Source: an uncultured Erysipelotrichaceae bacterium (GTDB lineage Bacteria; Bacillota_I; Bacilli_A; Erysipelotrichales; Erysipelotrichaceae). From it: a stretch of 29,990 nucleotides of DNA. A program made the translations under genes and the position numbers. The stretch lies in contig CAKVAL010000022.1 in the NCBI GenBank assembly GCA_934725085.1, forward strand, positions 1-29,990. Direction: 5' to 3'. This document shows positions 16,149 to 23,454 of the stretch, one piece after another. How positions within the stretch are numbered: position 1 is the stretch's first letter; each line of letters begins with the position of its first letter. The notes beneath the pieces were generated by a model. The model searched no databases and was not told the DNA's origin. It was given only the letters and a program-made list of their open reading frames with translations.

Positions 16149-16189
16149 ACATTTCATCCCACTACCTAGGAGGTAGTGGGATGAAATGT
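16149..16189. repeat. Perfect 19-bp inverted repeat at the rlu/tnpB junction
   Basis: Arms 16149-16167 and 16171-16189 (core CATTTCATCCCACTACCT) are exact complements with only three bases between. The left arm encodes the last residues and stop of the pseudouridine synthase. On the minus strand no T tract follows, so a simple terminator is unlikely. It could be an element end or a processed RNA hairpin. Confidence 0.6.
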
Positions 16190-16981
16190 GATAGTTTTGT
16201 TAAACACATAATCTTTATTCTTGTATCTAAAAGCTAATTCATAGGCATGCAGATATAATCTTTTAGCCTTTCTACCACCATAGTTCTTATCACCAACAAT
16301 AGGATGTCCAATATCCTTAAAAGTAATTCTTATTTGATTCTTTCTACCTGTCTTAATATCAACATCAACCAAAGCACTATCCTTATATTGTTTAATCACC
16401 TTGTAATCAGTAATACATAAAGAACCCTTTTCACTCACATAACCCATATTAAATTTATTATAGGCAATACGATTTTCAATATGACCACTAGCATTATCAA
16501 ACACACCCTCACACAGGGCATAATAGCCTCTTTTATATACAATATCATTCCAGTTTTCCTGTAATTCATCCCTTAATTTTTGTTTCTTACAGAAAAGTAA
16601 AACCCCACTAGTATCTCTATCTAGTCGATGTAATATAAAAATCATATTATGCTTATCAATAGACTTAACATATTCTCTAACCAAATGATAAGCTGTTCTT
16701 TCCCTCTCTTTGTCATTACTAATACTCAACAAACCAGCGGGCTTATTAATACAAATAAAGTCATCATCTTCATAGATAATATCCAAATCAGTCTTCTTTG
16801 TATTGTCACCTATCAACAACAAATCACCTATATCAAGCTTATAATCAAATTTACTTGTAGCGACACCATTAACTTTTACTTTATTAGCTAAAATCTTCTT
16901 TGCGACATTTCTTGAATAATGTAAATCATCAATCAAATACTCCAGCAATGTTCCCTCATGTCTTATTTTTATTTCTTTCAT
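16166..16981 (-). CDS. RluA-family 23S rRNA/tRNA pseudouridine synthase
   Basis: A 271-residue pseudouridine synthase. An N-terminal S4 RNA-binding domain spans about residues 10-60 (YSRNVAKKILANKVKVNGV). The catalytic block HRLDRDTSGVLLF holds Asp121. Further RluA-family blocks are KPAGLLS (80-86), GRKNQIRITF and VGDKNYGG. It isomerises uridines in structured RNA; the specific position (RluD-, RluC- or tRNA-type) is not determinable. The C-terminal codons lie in a 19-bp inverted repeat next to a TnpB element, so the end may have been altered by insertion. The start has no clear ribosome site, and TATAAT lies only six bases before the ATG, hinting at a leaderless message. Confidence 0.88.
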   Translation of the reverse strand: MKEIKIRHEGTLLEYLIDDLHYSRNVAKKILANKVKVNGVATSKFDYKLDIGDLLLIGDNTKKTDLDIIYEDDDFICINKPAGLLSISNDKERERTAYHLVREYVKSIDKHNMIFILHRLDRDTSGVLLFCKKQKLRDELQENWNDIVYKRGYYALCEGVFDNASGHIENRIAYNKFNMGYVSEKGSLCITDYKVIKQYKDSALVDVDIKTGRKNQIRITFKDIGHPIVGDKNYGGRKAKRLYLHAYELAFRYKNKDYVFNKTITFHPTTS

Positions 16982-17018
16982 TTCTTTATTATATAATGAT
17001 TAAACAAAGGGGAAAATT

Positions 17019-17402
17019 ATGAACGATATCAAAAAAACATTAAAAATCGCAAGTACACTTGAAATAGCACTTGGCGCATTACATTTACTATCACTAATGT
17101 TCTTATTAGAAAAGGAATTATTAAACGTCTTAACACCACTTGGAAAAGGACTACTATTCGGTGTTGATGGACTACTTATCCTACTTGGTGTTATTGGACT
17201 ATTAAAAAAACAAGAAAAATCATTATTGGCTATCATACTTGGAATACTTACAGTAATTATTCAAGTACTACAAGCATTCGCTCTAATGTCTAGTAGTCAC
17301 AACTTCATTATTGTATTCTTATCTTGTATCTTACTATTTGTAACCATCCAATACATTGGTGACAACATTAAAATTTATAAAGGCAAAACAAATAATAAAT
17401 AG
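17019..17402 (+). CDS. Small membrane protein, unknown (127 aa)
   Basis: A 127-residue hydrophobic protein with about four membrane segments (about residues 13-31, 42-61, 67-89 and 95-111) and a basic tail KIYKGKTNNK. AAAGGGGA precedes the ATG; a TATAAT shared with the divergent gene lies about 25 bp upstream. It is followed after 10 bp by a Phd/YefM-type antitoxin gene on the same strand. I do not recognise the family. Confidence 0.7.
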   Translation: MNDIKKTLKIASTLEIALGALHLLSLMFLLEKELLNVLTPLGKGLLFGVDGLLILLGVIGLLKKQEKSLLAIILGILTVIIQVLQAFALMSSSHNFIIVFLSCILLFVTIQYIGDNIKIYKGKTNNK

Positions 17403-17412
17403 GAAATCACCT

Positions 17413-17640
17413 ATGATCACAGTTGATATTTTCAAAGCTAGAGAACAACTAGATAAACTTATCGATGATGTTAATATAAATAACGCTCCACTAACAATCA
17501 TCAATGATAAAGGAAAAAATGCTGTTTTAATCTCAGAAAGAAAATGGAATGAGATTAATGAGACACTTAGTATTCTTTGTATAGACAAAAACGAAGACTG
17601 GAGTTTAGCTCAAACTTTTGATTCTAATGAAAGGTGGTGA
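17413..17640 (+). CDS. Phd/YefM-family antitoxin-like protein (orphan)
   Basis: A 75-residue protein with the Phd/YefM N-terminal fold pattern: ITVDIFKAREQLDKLIDDV, then APLTIINDKGKNAVLISERKWNEINETLSIL. These proteins bind DNA and neutralise a RelE/YoeB-type toxin. The start at 17413 is chosen because it gives the family's usual beginning, with AGGAAATC upstream; a longer frame would overlap the previous gene. No intact toxin gene follows: the next frame, beginning at GTG 17637, stops after about 19 codons. It is therefore either a solitary transcriptional regulator or the remnant of a toxin-antitoxin pair. Confidence 0.7.
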   Translation: MITVDIFKAREQLDKLIDDVNINNAPLTIINDKGKNAVLISERKWNEINETLSILCIDKNEDWSLAQTFDSNERW

Positions 17641-17696
17641 AAATATTTTCATATAAAATGAAAACTTTTCTTAAAATATTATTGACATCAAGTTGA
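17637..17696 (+). pseudogene. Possible toxin-gene remnant after the antitoxin
   Basis: A frame starting at GTG 17637 overlaps the antitoxin stop, as toxin genes usually do. It reads (V/M)KIFSYKMKTFLKILLTSS and then stops. KIFSYK is loosely like the start of YoeB/RelE-type toxins. It is short and could be chance; the promoter of the T-box lies inside it. Confidence 0.2.
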
Positions 17697-17711
17697 CACT
17701 AGTTTTAGAAT
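17682..17711 (+). promoter_or_regulatory. Promoter of the T-box/ABC transporter operon
   Basis: TTGACA (17682-17687), 18-bp spacer, TAGAAT (17706-17711). A second TTGACA is at 17693-17698. Transcription would start about 17718, at the 5' edge of the T-box leader. Confidence 0.72.
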
Positions 17712-17942
17712 GAAATTGCGTTGAAGTAAACGAGTATTCTACTTTGGCATTTAAAGAGAGATCGTGGTAGGTGTAAACGATTATGTGGGGGTATAAGAAA
17801 GCTTTATGGAGCTAGGAAACTACGGGAAAGCCCGTTATAGCTTAGGACCTTGTTGGAGGTTTGTGAGGTTATTCTAGTAATAGGATAATAAATTAAGGTG
17901 GTAACACGATTATAAGTCGTCCTTATTGGGGACGATTTTTTT
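17712..17942 (+). promoter_or_regulatory. T-box riboswitch leader
   Basis: A roughly 230-nt non-coding leader shows T-box landmarks in order. Stem I has an AGAGAG bulge, a distal stem ATCGT/ACGAT and a GGTGTAA loop motif. A central hairpin ACGGG/CCCGT sits inside a GCTA/TAGC stem. The T-box sequence AAGGTGGTAACACG is at 17895-17908, and an intrinsic terminator follows. Uncharged cognate tRNA would pair with the TGGT bulge and favour the antiterminator (AAGG with CCTT), allowing expression of the ABC importer. The specifier codon is not certain: UGG (Trp) occurs at 17786-17788 and 17807-17809, which would suit a tryptophan importer, but my hand fold does not settle it. Confidence 0.88.
17917..17942 (+). 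terminator. T-box intrinsic terminator
   Basis: Stem TCGTCC (17917-17922) / GGACGA (17930-17935) followed by seven T. The 5' arm overlaps the bases needed for the antiterminator, giving the on/off choice. Confidence 0.87.
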
Positions 17943-17976
17943 GTCCCTCAAGCTAATTGATGAAGGGAGAAAACAT

Positions 17977-18933
17977 ATGAAAAAATTATTAACAATTCTA
18001 TTAGCTACTATTTGTTTATTTGCACTATGTGCATGTAATTCGGACTCGAATCAGGGCTCGAATCAGGGCTCGAATCCTATTAAGGTAGGCATAGTCCAAA
18101 CAACACAACACCCAGCTCTTGATGCGGCAACTCAAGGCTTTGTAGATGCATTAAAGGAAAATGGCATCACAAACGTTGATGTTCAAAACGCAAGTGGTGA
18201 AAGTACTAACTGTTCTACAATCGTAGGTAACTTTGTTGCCGATGGTGTTGATCTAATCATGGCCAATGCCACTCCAGCCCTACAAGCTGCTAGTGCTGCA
18301 ACTGATACAATCCCAGTACTTGGAACTTCTATTACTGTATATGATGTAGTACTAGGTGGCAGTGTACCAGCTAACGTATCAGGAACTACTGACTTAGCTC
18401 CACTTGATGAACAAGCAAGCATGATTAAAGAACTATTCCCAGAAGCTAAAAAAGTTGGTGTTCTATTCTGTTCAGCAGAAGCTAATTCACAATACCAAGT
18501 AGATAAGATTTCTGAATTCTTAAAAGAAGATGGAATTGAAACTGTTAACTATGTATTCAACGATTCAAATGATATTACAGCCGTAACTGAAAAAGCAGTA
18601 AGCGATAAAGTTGATGTAATCTACATCCCAACCGACAATACAGCAGCAGCTAATACTGAAGCTATCGCCAACGTTGTACTTCCTGCAGGTGTTCCAGTAT
18701 TCACTGGTGAAGAAGGTATTTGTTCAGGTTGTGGTGTTGCTACTCTTACTATCTCTTACTACGACATTGGTTTCAAGACTGGTGAAATGGCAGCTGATAT
18801 CCTATTAAATGGAGCTGATATTTCTACAATGGAAGTTGAATCTGCACCTCAATTTGTTAAGAAGTTCAACAAGACAAATGCTGAAAAACTAGGAATCACT
18901 ATTCCTGAAGACTACGTAGCTATCGAAGAATAA
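17977..18933 (+). CDS. trpX: ABC importer substrate-binding lipoprotein (TrpX-like)
   Basis: A 318-residue lipoprotein of the ABC substrate-binding family found with TrpXYZ-type importers. The signal peptide ends in lipobox L17-C18-A19-C20, so it would be lipid-anchored on the outer face of the membrane. The mature part begins with a low-complexity SNQG repeat linker, then IKVGIVQTTQHPALDAATQGF, VDLIMANATPALQAA and VGVLFCSAEANSQYQV, as in this family. The start at 17977 is set by AAGGGAG and the signal peptide; an upstream frame from 17926 would run through the T-box terminator. It is the first gene behind the T-box. An amino-acid ligand follows from T-box control; tryptophan is the best guess. 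Confidence 0.86.
   Translation: MKKLLTILLATICLFALCACNSDSNQGSNQGSNPIKVGIVQTTQHPALDAATQGFVDALKENGITNVDVQNASGESTNCSTIVGNFVADGVDLIMANATPALQAASAATDTIPVLGTSITVYDVVLGGSVPANVSGTTDLAPLDEQASMIKELFPEAKKVGVLFCSAEANSQYQVDKISEFLKEDGIETVNYVFNDSNDITAVTEKAVSDKVDVIYIPTDNTAAANTEAIANVVLPAGVPVFTGEEGICSGCGVATLTISYYDIGFKTGEMAADILLNGADISTMEVESAPQFVKKFNKTNAEKLGITIPEDYVAIEE
18042..18077 (+). repeat. 12-bp tandem repeat (three units) in trpX linker
   Basis: Units GGACTCGAATCA, GGGCTCGAATCA and GGGCTCGAATCC stand in tandem and encode S-N-Q-G repeats right after the lipidated cysteine. The unit is GC-richer than the surrounding DNA and closely resembles the tandem repeat in ftsH at 21437-21475. Confidence 0.88.
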
Positions 18934-18935
18934 TT

Positions 18936-19847
18936 ATGCTACTAGGATTAATTAACTCAATGCCAAGTGCCATTGCCCAAGGTCTAATCTGGGGCATAAT
19001 GGCCATTGGCATTTATGTCACTTATAAAATATTAGACATTGCCGACTTAACCGTAGATGGTTCATTATGCACAGGTGGTGCAACATGCGTAATCCTCTTA
19101 GTAAACGGTTGTCCAATGTGGCTAGCCCTTATCTGTTCAATTCTTGCCGGTATGCTTGCAGGACTTATAACAGGTATCCTAATCACTAAACTCAAAATAC
19201 CCGCAATCCTTGCAGGTATTTTGACACAATTAGCCCTATATTCTATTAACTTACATATCATGGGCTTTGGTACTACATCATTCTCTAAATCAAACCTACC
19301 AATCAGTGTTGATAAATATAACTTAATAGTATCATCAAGATACGTTAGAGAATTATCTTTAAGAAACCCTATTATCGTGGTCATTCTATTTGTAGCCATC
19401 GTAATAGCTATTCTATATTGGTTCTTTGGAACTGAGCTTGGTTGTTCTATAAGAGCCACAGGAGCCAACCAATTCATGGCAAGATCGCAAGGTATCAATA
19501 CTGACAAAACAAAGGTAATTGGCCTTGTAATATCTAACAGCTTAGTTGCCCTAGCAGGTGCCCTATTATCTCAATACCAAGGCTTTGCGGATATCAACAT
19601 GGGAAGAGGAGCCATCGTTATTGGCTTGGCAGCTGTTATTATTGGTGAACAAATATTTGACAAGGTATTTAAAAACTTTGCCCTAAAACTATTTGCCTGT
19701 GTACTAGGTGCTATCATCTATTACCTAGTAATCCAATTTGTCTTAAAACTTGGTCTATCAACCGATGACCTTAAAATGTTAACAGCCATTGTAGTAGCTA
19801 TCTTCTTAGCTATTCCTAATTTAAAGAAAGGAACAAAATCATGTTAA
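18936..19847 (+). CDS. trpY: ABC importer permease (TrpY-like)
   Basis: A 303-residue hydrophobic permease with about eight membrane segments, of the LivH/BPD_transp_2 type. The block GTELGCSIRATGANQFMARSQGINTDKTKVIGLVISN (about residues 165-200) is the cytoplasmic loop that contacts the ATPase, and the family segment DLTVDGSLCTGG is near the N-terminus. It starts two bases after the lipoprotein stop and overlaps the ATPase gene by 7 bp, so the three genes are one operon. The predicted substrate follows the T-box: probably tryptophan. Confidence 0.9.
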   Translation: MLLGLINSMPSAIAQGLIWGIMAIGIYVTYKILDIADLTVDGSLCTGGATCVILLVNGCPMWLALICSILAGMLAGLITGILITKLKIPAILAGILTQLALYSINLHIMGFGTTSFSKSNLPISVDKYNLIVSSRYVRELSLRNPIIVVILFVAIVIAILYWFFGTELGCSIRATGANQFMARSQGINTDKTKVIGLVISNSLVALAGALLSQYQGFADINMGRGAIVIGLAAVIIGEQIFDKVFKNFALKLFACVLGAIIYYLVIQFVLKLGLSTDDLKMLTAIVVAIFLAIPNLKKGTKSC

Positions 19848-20629
19848 AAGTTGAAAATATTTATAAAACATTCAACCCTAATACTATCAATGAAAAGAAA
19901 GCACTTAATGGTGTTTCTCTTACATTAAACGATGGTGATTTTGTGACCGTAATCGGTTCTAATGGTGCTGGTAAATCAACATTATTAAATGCTATTGCCG
20001 GCATATGGCCAATAGATGATGGAAAAATCATGATTGATGAACATGACATCACTAAACTAAAAGACTTCCAAAGAGCCAAATATATCGGTAGAGTCTTCCA
20101 AGATCCAATGACTGGCACAGCTGCCACTATGTGGATAGAAGAAAATATGGCTCTTGCCAAAAGAAGAGGTAAGAAAAGAGGCCTAAAAATCGGTATTGAA
20201 GACGAAGAAAGACAAGAATATAAAGAACTATTAAAACAATTAGATTTAGGCCTAGAAAACAGATTAACAACCAAAGTAGGATTATTATCAGGTGGTCAAA
20301 GACAAGCCCTAACCTTGCTTATGGCAACTATGCAAAAGCCTAGACTATTACTACTTGATGAACATACAGCTGCCCTAGATCCTAAGACTGCTAATAAAGT
20401 ATTAGAAATTACAGATAAGCTAATCAAAGAAAACAATCTAACTACTTTTATGGTTACTCACAATATGAAAGATGCCCTTAAATACGGAAATAAAATCATC
20501 ATGATGTGTGATGGTAAAATCATCTTTGAGGCAGAAGGCAAAGAAAAAGAAAAGCTAACCGTCCAAGATTTACTAAACAAGTTCGATACAGCAGGAGGTG
20601 TTGTATCTGATTCTATGATGCTTGGTTAG
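19841..20629 (+). CDS. trpZ: ABC importer ATPase (TrpZ-like)
   Basis: A 262-residue nucleotide-binding subunit. The Walker A motif GSNGAGKST is at about residues 39-47, the signature LSGGQRQ at about 147-153, and Walker B LLLLDEHTAALDP follows, with the switch His in FMVTHNM. It powers the permease encoded just upstream. AAAGGAAC precedes the ATG inside the permease gene, suggesting translational coupling. The operon ends in a strong terminator 22 bp downstream. Confidence 0.93.
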   Translation: MLKVENIYKTFNPNTINEKKALNGVSLTLNDGDFVTVIGSNGAGKSTLLNAIAGIWPIDDGKIMIDEHDITKLKDFQRAKYIGRVFQDPMTGTAATMWIEENMALAKRRGKKRGLKIGIEDEERQEYKELLKQLDLGLENRLTTKVGLLSGGQRQALTLLMATMQKPRLLLLDEHTAALDPKTANKVLEITDKLIKENNLTTFMVTHNMKDALKYGNKIIMMCDGKIIFEAEGKEKEKLTVQDLLNKFDTAGGVVSDSMMLG

Positions 20630-20650
20630 AATCAAAAAATAGACAATATT

Positions 20651-20684
20651 AAGGCTTGATCAAAAATCAAGCCTTAGTTTTATT
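20651..20684 (+). terminator. Terminator of the ABC transporter operon
   Basis: A perfect 10-bp stem AAGGCTTGAT / ATCAAGCCTT with a five-base loop, followed by AGTTTTATTTT. Confidence 0.87.
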
Positions 20685-20702
20685 TTAGAAACATAAACCC
20701 AA

Positions 20703-20855
20703 TTAATGATGTTCATCTGTGTGATGTGCATCTGGATGATGGGTCTCAACCGGTTCTTCTTTATTTATGGATTCTTCTCCTTCAACATTCTTGTCACAAG
20801 CAACTAAGCCAAACATCAGAACAATTGAAAGTGAAATAATTAATATTTTCTTCAT
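20703..20855 (-). CDS. Tiny His-rich lipoprotein (50 aa)
   Basis: A 50-residue protein. A signal peptide is followed by lipobox L17-V18-A19-C20, and the mature 31 residues are acidic (NVEGEESINKEEPVE) and end THHPDAHHTDEHH. The seven-His tail suggests binding of a metal such as zinc, nickel or copper at the cell surface; that is inference. The ATG at 20855 is chosen because AAAGGAG lies just upstream and the signal peptide begins there; a longer frame has no ribosome site. It is convergent with the ABC operon. About 240 bp of non-coding sequence separates it from the next minus-strand gene. Confidence 0.65.
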   Translation of the reverse strand: MKKILIISLSIVLMFGLVACDKNVEGEESINKEEPVETHHPDAHHTDEHH

Positions 20856-21094
20856 GTACAAACTCCTTTTCAAAATGATTTCAATAATCAAAATCAAACA
20901 AGTTTATAGAAATCTCCGTTTCGATACCTGTAAGGATTTAATTCAACCATAAATTGCCCCTTTTATGACATTATATCATCATGAAAAAATCGCAATTCAA
21001 CTTTCTAGAGTAAGAATACTTTTCGATTATTTTAAACAGGGCTGCCAAACAAAGAACTAACTATTAATATCTTTCGACGATGTTTATCCAAAAG

Positions 21095-21113
21095 AAAAAG
21101 GAGCATCGCTCCT
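21095..21113 (-). terminator. Terminator of the tilS-hpt-ftsH gene cluster
   Basis: Minus-strand stem AGGAGC-GAT-GCTCCT followed by TTTT C TTTT. Its 5' arm includes bases of the stop codon of the gene ending at 21112. Confidence 0.75.
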
Positions 21114-21381
21114 ATTTCAATTTTTCTAAAAGTTTTTTAGCTTCCACAAGTCCATCCTTACATGCCTTCTTGTTTACGATAGTACAATCAGTATCCTCAT
21201 ACATGTTAGTAGCGAACTTGATATCCTTAAACTCTTTATAAGCTAAAGACGTCTTACCATATTCTTTTTCAAGGAAAGCATCAACATCAGAATACCAAGC
21301 AAGAAATTCATATGAGTTATATTGAACATCATCCTCAATAAACTTGTTAATACCAAGAATTAAACTATCAATACTATTCAT
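21112..21381 (-). CDS. Small protein overlapping ftsH (89 aa), unknown
   Basis: An 89-residue soluble, helical, acidic protein (MNSIDSLILGINKFIEDDV ... KKLLEKLK) with a C-terminal Lys-rich helix. The start at 21381 overlaps the ftsH end by 8 bp, so its translation is probably coupled to ftsH; a longer frame merely reads the ftsH tail out of frame. It contains two cysteines (CTIVNKKAC). I do not recognise the family. It is the last gene before the cluster's terminator. Confidence 0.62.
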   Translation of the reverse strand: MNSIDSLILGINKFIEDDVQYNSYEFLAWYSDVDAFLEKEYGKTSLAYKEFKDIKFATNMYEDTDCTIVNKKACKDGLVEAKKLLEKLK

Positions 21382-23437
21382 CTGTCTTCTTCTTTGTAGT
21401 AGTTCTTCTTCTAGTTGTCTTTTTAGGCTTAGATTCAGATTCGTGCTCAGAAGATTCGTGCCCAGATTCGTGCCCAGATTTCTCTTCAACAACTACAGGT
21501 TCTTCCTTAACTTCAGCTTCAGATTCATTGCCCAAAGCTTCAGTCTTAGTTTCTTCTAAACTTTCCTTCTTAACTAAACGATTATCAACAACAACCAATT
21601 TGCCATCAAGAACATCTTTAATCTCTTCTGCAGTAATTGTTTCGTTCGCAATAAGTGCATCAGCAATCTTAATTAAATCATCCTTGTGTTCATTAATGAT
21701 TTGCTTAGCATGTTCATGACATGAATCAATAATCTTTCTAACTTCGATATCAATCTCATAAGCTACTTGGCTACTTGCGTTAGCAGGTGAATTATAGTCT
21801 CTACCAAGGAAAACAGTTGAATTACCACTGTTATATTGAACAGGACCTAAATCAGACATACCATATGTTGTAACCATATCCTTCGCGATTCTTGTAGCTT
21901 GTTGGATATCGTTTGAAGCACCAGTAGTAATATCTGAGAAGAAGATTTCTTCAGCAGCTCTACCGCCCATATAAGAAGTAATTGTATCAACTAATTCCTT
22001 CTTAGAATTTAAAATCTTTTCTTTTCTAGGAGTAATCAAGTTATAACCACCAGCACTACCACGAGGAATAATAGTAACCTTTTGAACAACAGCACCATCA
22101 GGTAAGTTTAAACCAACAATGGCATGACCTGCCTCATGATATGCCACTAACTTCTTAGTGTGTTCATCATAAGTTCTACTCTTCTTAGCAGGACCCATCA
22201 TAACTCTATCGATTGCTTCATCAACCTCTTGAGTCTCGATTAAATTCTTATTTTCTCTTACTGTTAAAATAGCAGCTTCATTTAATACGTTTTCTAGATC
22301 TGCACCAGAGAAACCAGGTGTACGTCTAGCTAAAGCTTCCAAGTCTACATCATCAGCAATCTTCTTATTACGAGCATGTACCTTTAAGATAGCTTCTCTA
22401 CCCTTTAAATCAGGTAAAGAAACAGTAATCTGTCTATCAAAACGACCAGGTCTTAATAAAGCCGGATCTAGTACATCAGGTCTATTTGTAGCCGCAATAA
22501 CAACAACACCATTGTTGTCAGACATACCATCCATCTCAACTAACATTTGGTTAAGAGTTTGTTCTCTTTCATCATGGCCACCACCCATACCGGCACCACG
22601 TTGTCTACCTACTGCATCAATTTCATCAATGAAAATCATACAAGGAGCTGTGGCCTTAGCTTGCTTAAACATATCTCTAACTCTACTAGCACCAACACCG
22701 ACAAACATTTCAACGAAGTCAGAACCACTAATAGAATAGAAAGGAACATTAGCCTCACCTGCAACAGCCTTAGCCAACAAAGTCTTACCAGTACCAGGAG
22801 GACCAACAAGAAGGATACCCTTAGGAATACGAGCACCCATAGCTGCAAACTTCTTAGGAGTCTTTAAATACTCGATAATTTCAGCCATCTCTTCTTTTTC
22901 TTCATCACAGCCGGCAACATCCTTAAACTTAACCTTGATGTTATCTTCTTTTCTAGCTCTAGACTTAGAAAATTCAAACGCCTTATTGTTACCAGAAGCA
23001 GCACCCATCTTAGAAATCATTAACATGCCAAGTCCTGCAAACAATACAATAGGCAAAATAGAACCAAGTAAAGATAAGATAATGCTAGTTTCATTAGCAT
23101 CCTCAACCTTAACACTTGCATTCGAATCCTTTAACTTAGAAATAAGCTCATCAGTAGTTGTCTCAGTCTTTGGAACATCGCTTGTAAAACTTACTTCCTT
23201 GCCATCAACAGTATAAGTACCACTAACATTAATGATATTATCATCAACTAATAAAGTAGCCTTACTTACAGTCTTAGTCTCTAATACTTTATTTAATTGT
23301 GAATAATCAATTCTTGTAACTGTACTTGAAGACATTGGATTTGTAAAAAACAAAGCCACCAAGAACACAATCGCAATCAAATAAGGAATAAAAGTACTAG
23401 GATTTGGTTTATTATTTTTGTTATTTGGTTTAATCAC
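21374..23437 (-). CDS. ftsH: ATP-dependent zinc metalloprotease FtsH
   Basis: A 687-residue membrane AAA+ protease that degrades misfolded or regulated membrane and cytoplasmic proteins. Two membrane segments (about 16-32 and 120-142) flank an extracytoplasmic domain. Walker A GPPGTGKT is at 212-219, Walker B IFIDEID at 268-274, and the second region of homology includes ATNRPDVLDPALLRPGRFDR. The zinc motif is HEAGH at 434-438. The start is GTG at 23437, supported by GGAGG six bases upstream. The C-terminal tail is unusual: acidic, with GHES repeats, then KKTTRRRTTTKKK. It follows hpt and tilS in the common Firmicute order. Confidence 0.96.
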   Translation of the reverse strand: MIKPNNKNNKPNPSTFIPYLIAIVFLVALFFTNPMSSSTVTRIDYSQLNKVLETKTVSKATLLVDDNIINVSGTYTVDGKEVSFTSDVPKTETTTDELISKLKDSNASVKVEDANETSIILSLLGSILPIVLFAGLGMLMISKMGAASGNNKAFEFSKSRARKEDNIKVKFKDVAGCDEEKEEMAEIIEYLKTPKKFAAMGARIPKGILLVGPPGTGKTLLAKAVAGEANVPFYSISGSDFVEMFVGVGASRVRDMFKQAKATAPCMIFIDEIDAVGRQRGAGMGGGHDEREQTLNQMLVEMDGMSDNNGVVVIAATNRPDVLDPALLRPGRFDRQITVSLPDLKGREAILKVHARNKKIADDVDLEALARRTPGFSGADLENVLNEAAILTVRENKNLIETQEVDEAIDRVMMGPAKKSRTYDEHTKKLVAYHEAGHAIVGLNLPDGAVVQKVTIIPRGSAGGYNLITPRKEKILNSKKELVDTITSYMGGRAAEEIFFSDITTGASNDIQQATRIAKDMVTTYGMSDLGPVQYNSGNSTVFLGRDYNSPANASSQVAYEIDIEVRKIIDSCHEHAKQIINEHKDDLIKIADALIANETITAEEIKDVLDGKLVVVDNRLVKKESLEETKTEALGNESEAEVKEEPVVVEEKSGHESGHESSEHESESKPKKTTRRRTTTKKKTDE
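21437..21475 (-). repeat. 12-bp tandem repeat (three units) in ftsH tail
   Basis: On the minus strand, GGGCACGAATCT occurs twice in tandem, then after three bases GAGCACGAATCT. It encodes GHES-GHES-S-EHES in the low-complexity C-terminal tail. It shares 10 of 12 bases with the trpX linker repeat. Confidence 0.87.
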
Positions 23438-23454
23438 ACCATACCTCCATTTAT

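Noticed and set aside
17712..17942. Structured region as a stand-alone small RNA or tRNA
   Set aside because: The T-box motif plus terminator directly before the lipoprotein gene explains it better as a riboswitch leader.
18042..18077. TTCGAATC-like T-arm motif suggesting a tRNA gene or tRNA fragment
   Set aside because: The match is part of an in-frame 12-bp tandem repeat; no acceptor or anticodon arms are nearby.
20898..21094. Possible small gene between the His-rich lipoprotein and the ftsH-cluster terminator
   Set aside because: Only very short frames without good ribosome sites were found. I see no gene or convincing promoter in this stretch.
22512..22867. Plus-strand frames within ftsH (75 and 106 codons)
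   Set aside because: They are antisense to the AAA+ domain, without ribosome sites or recognisable products.
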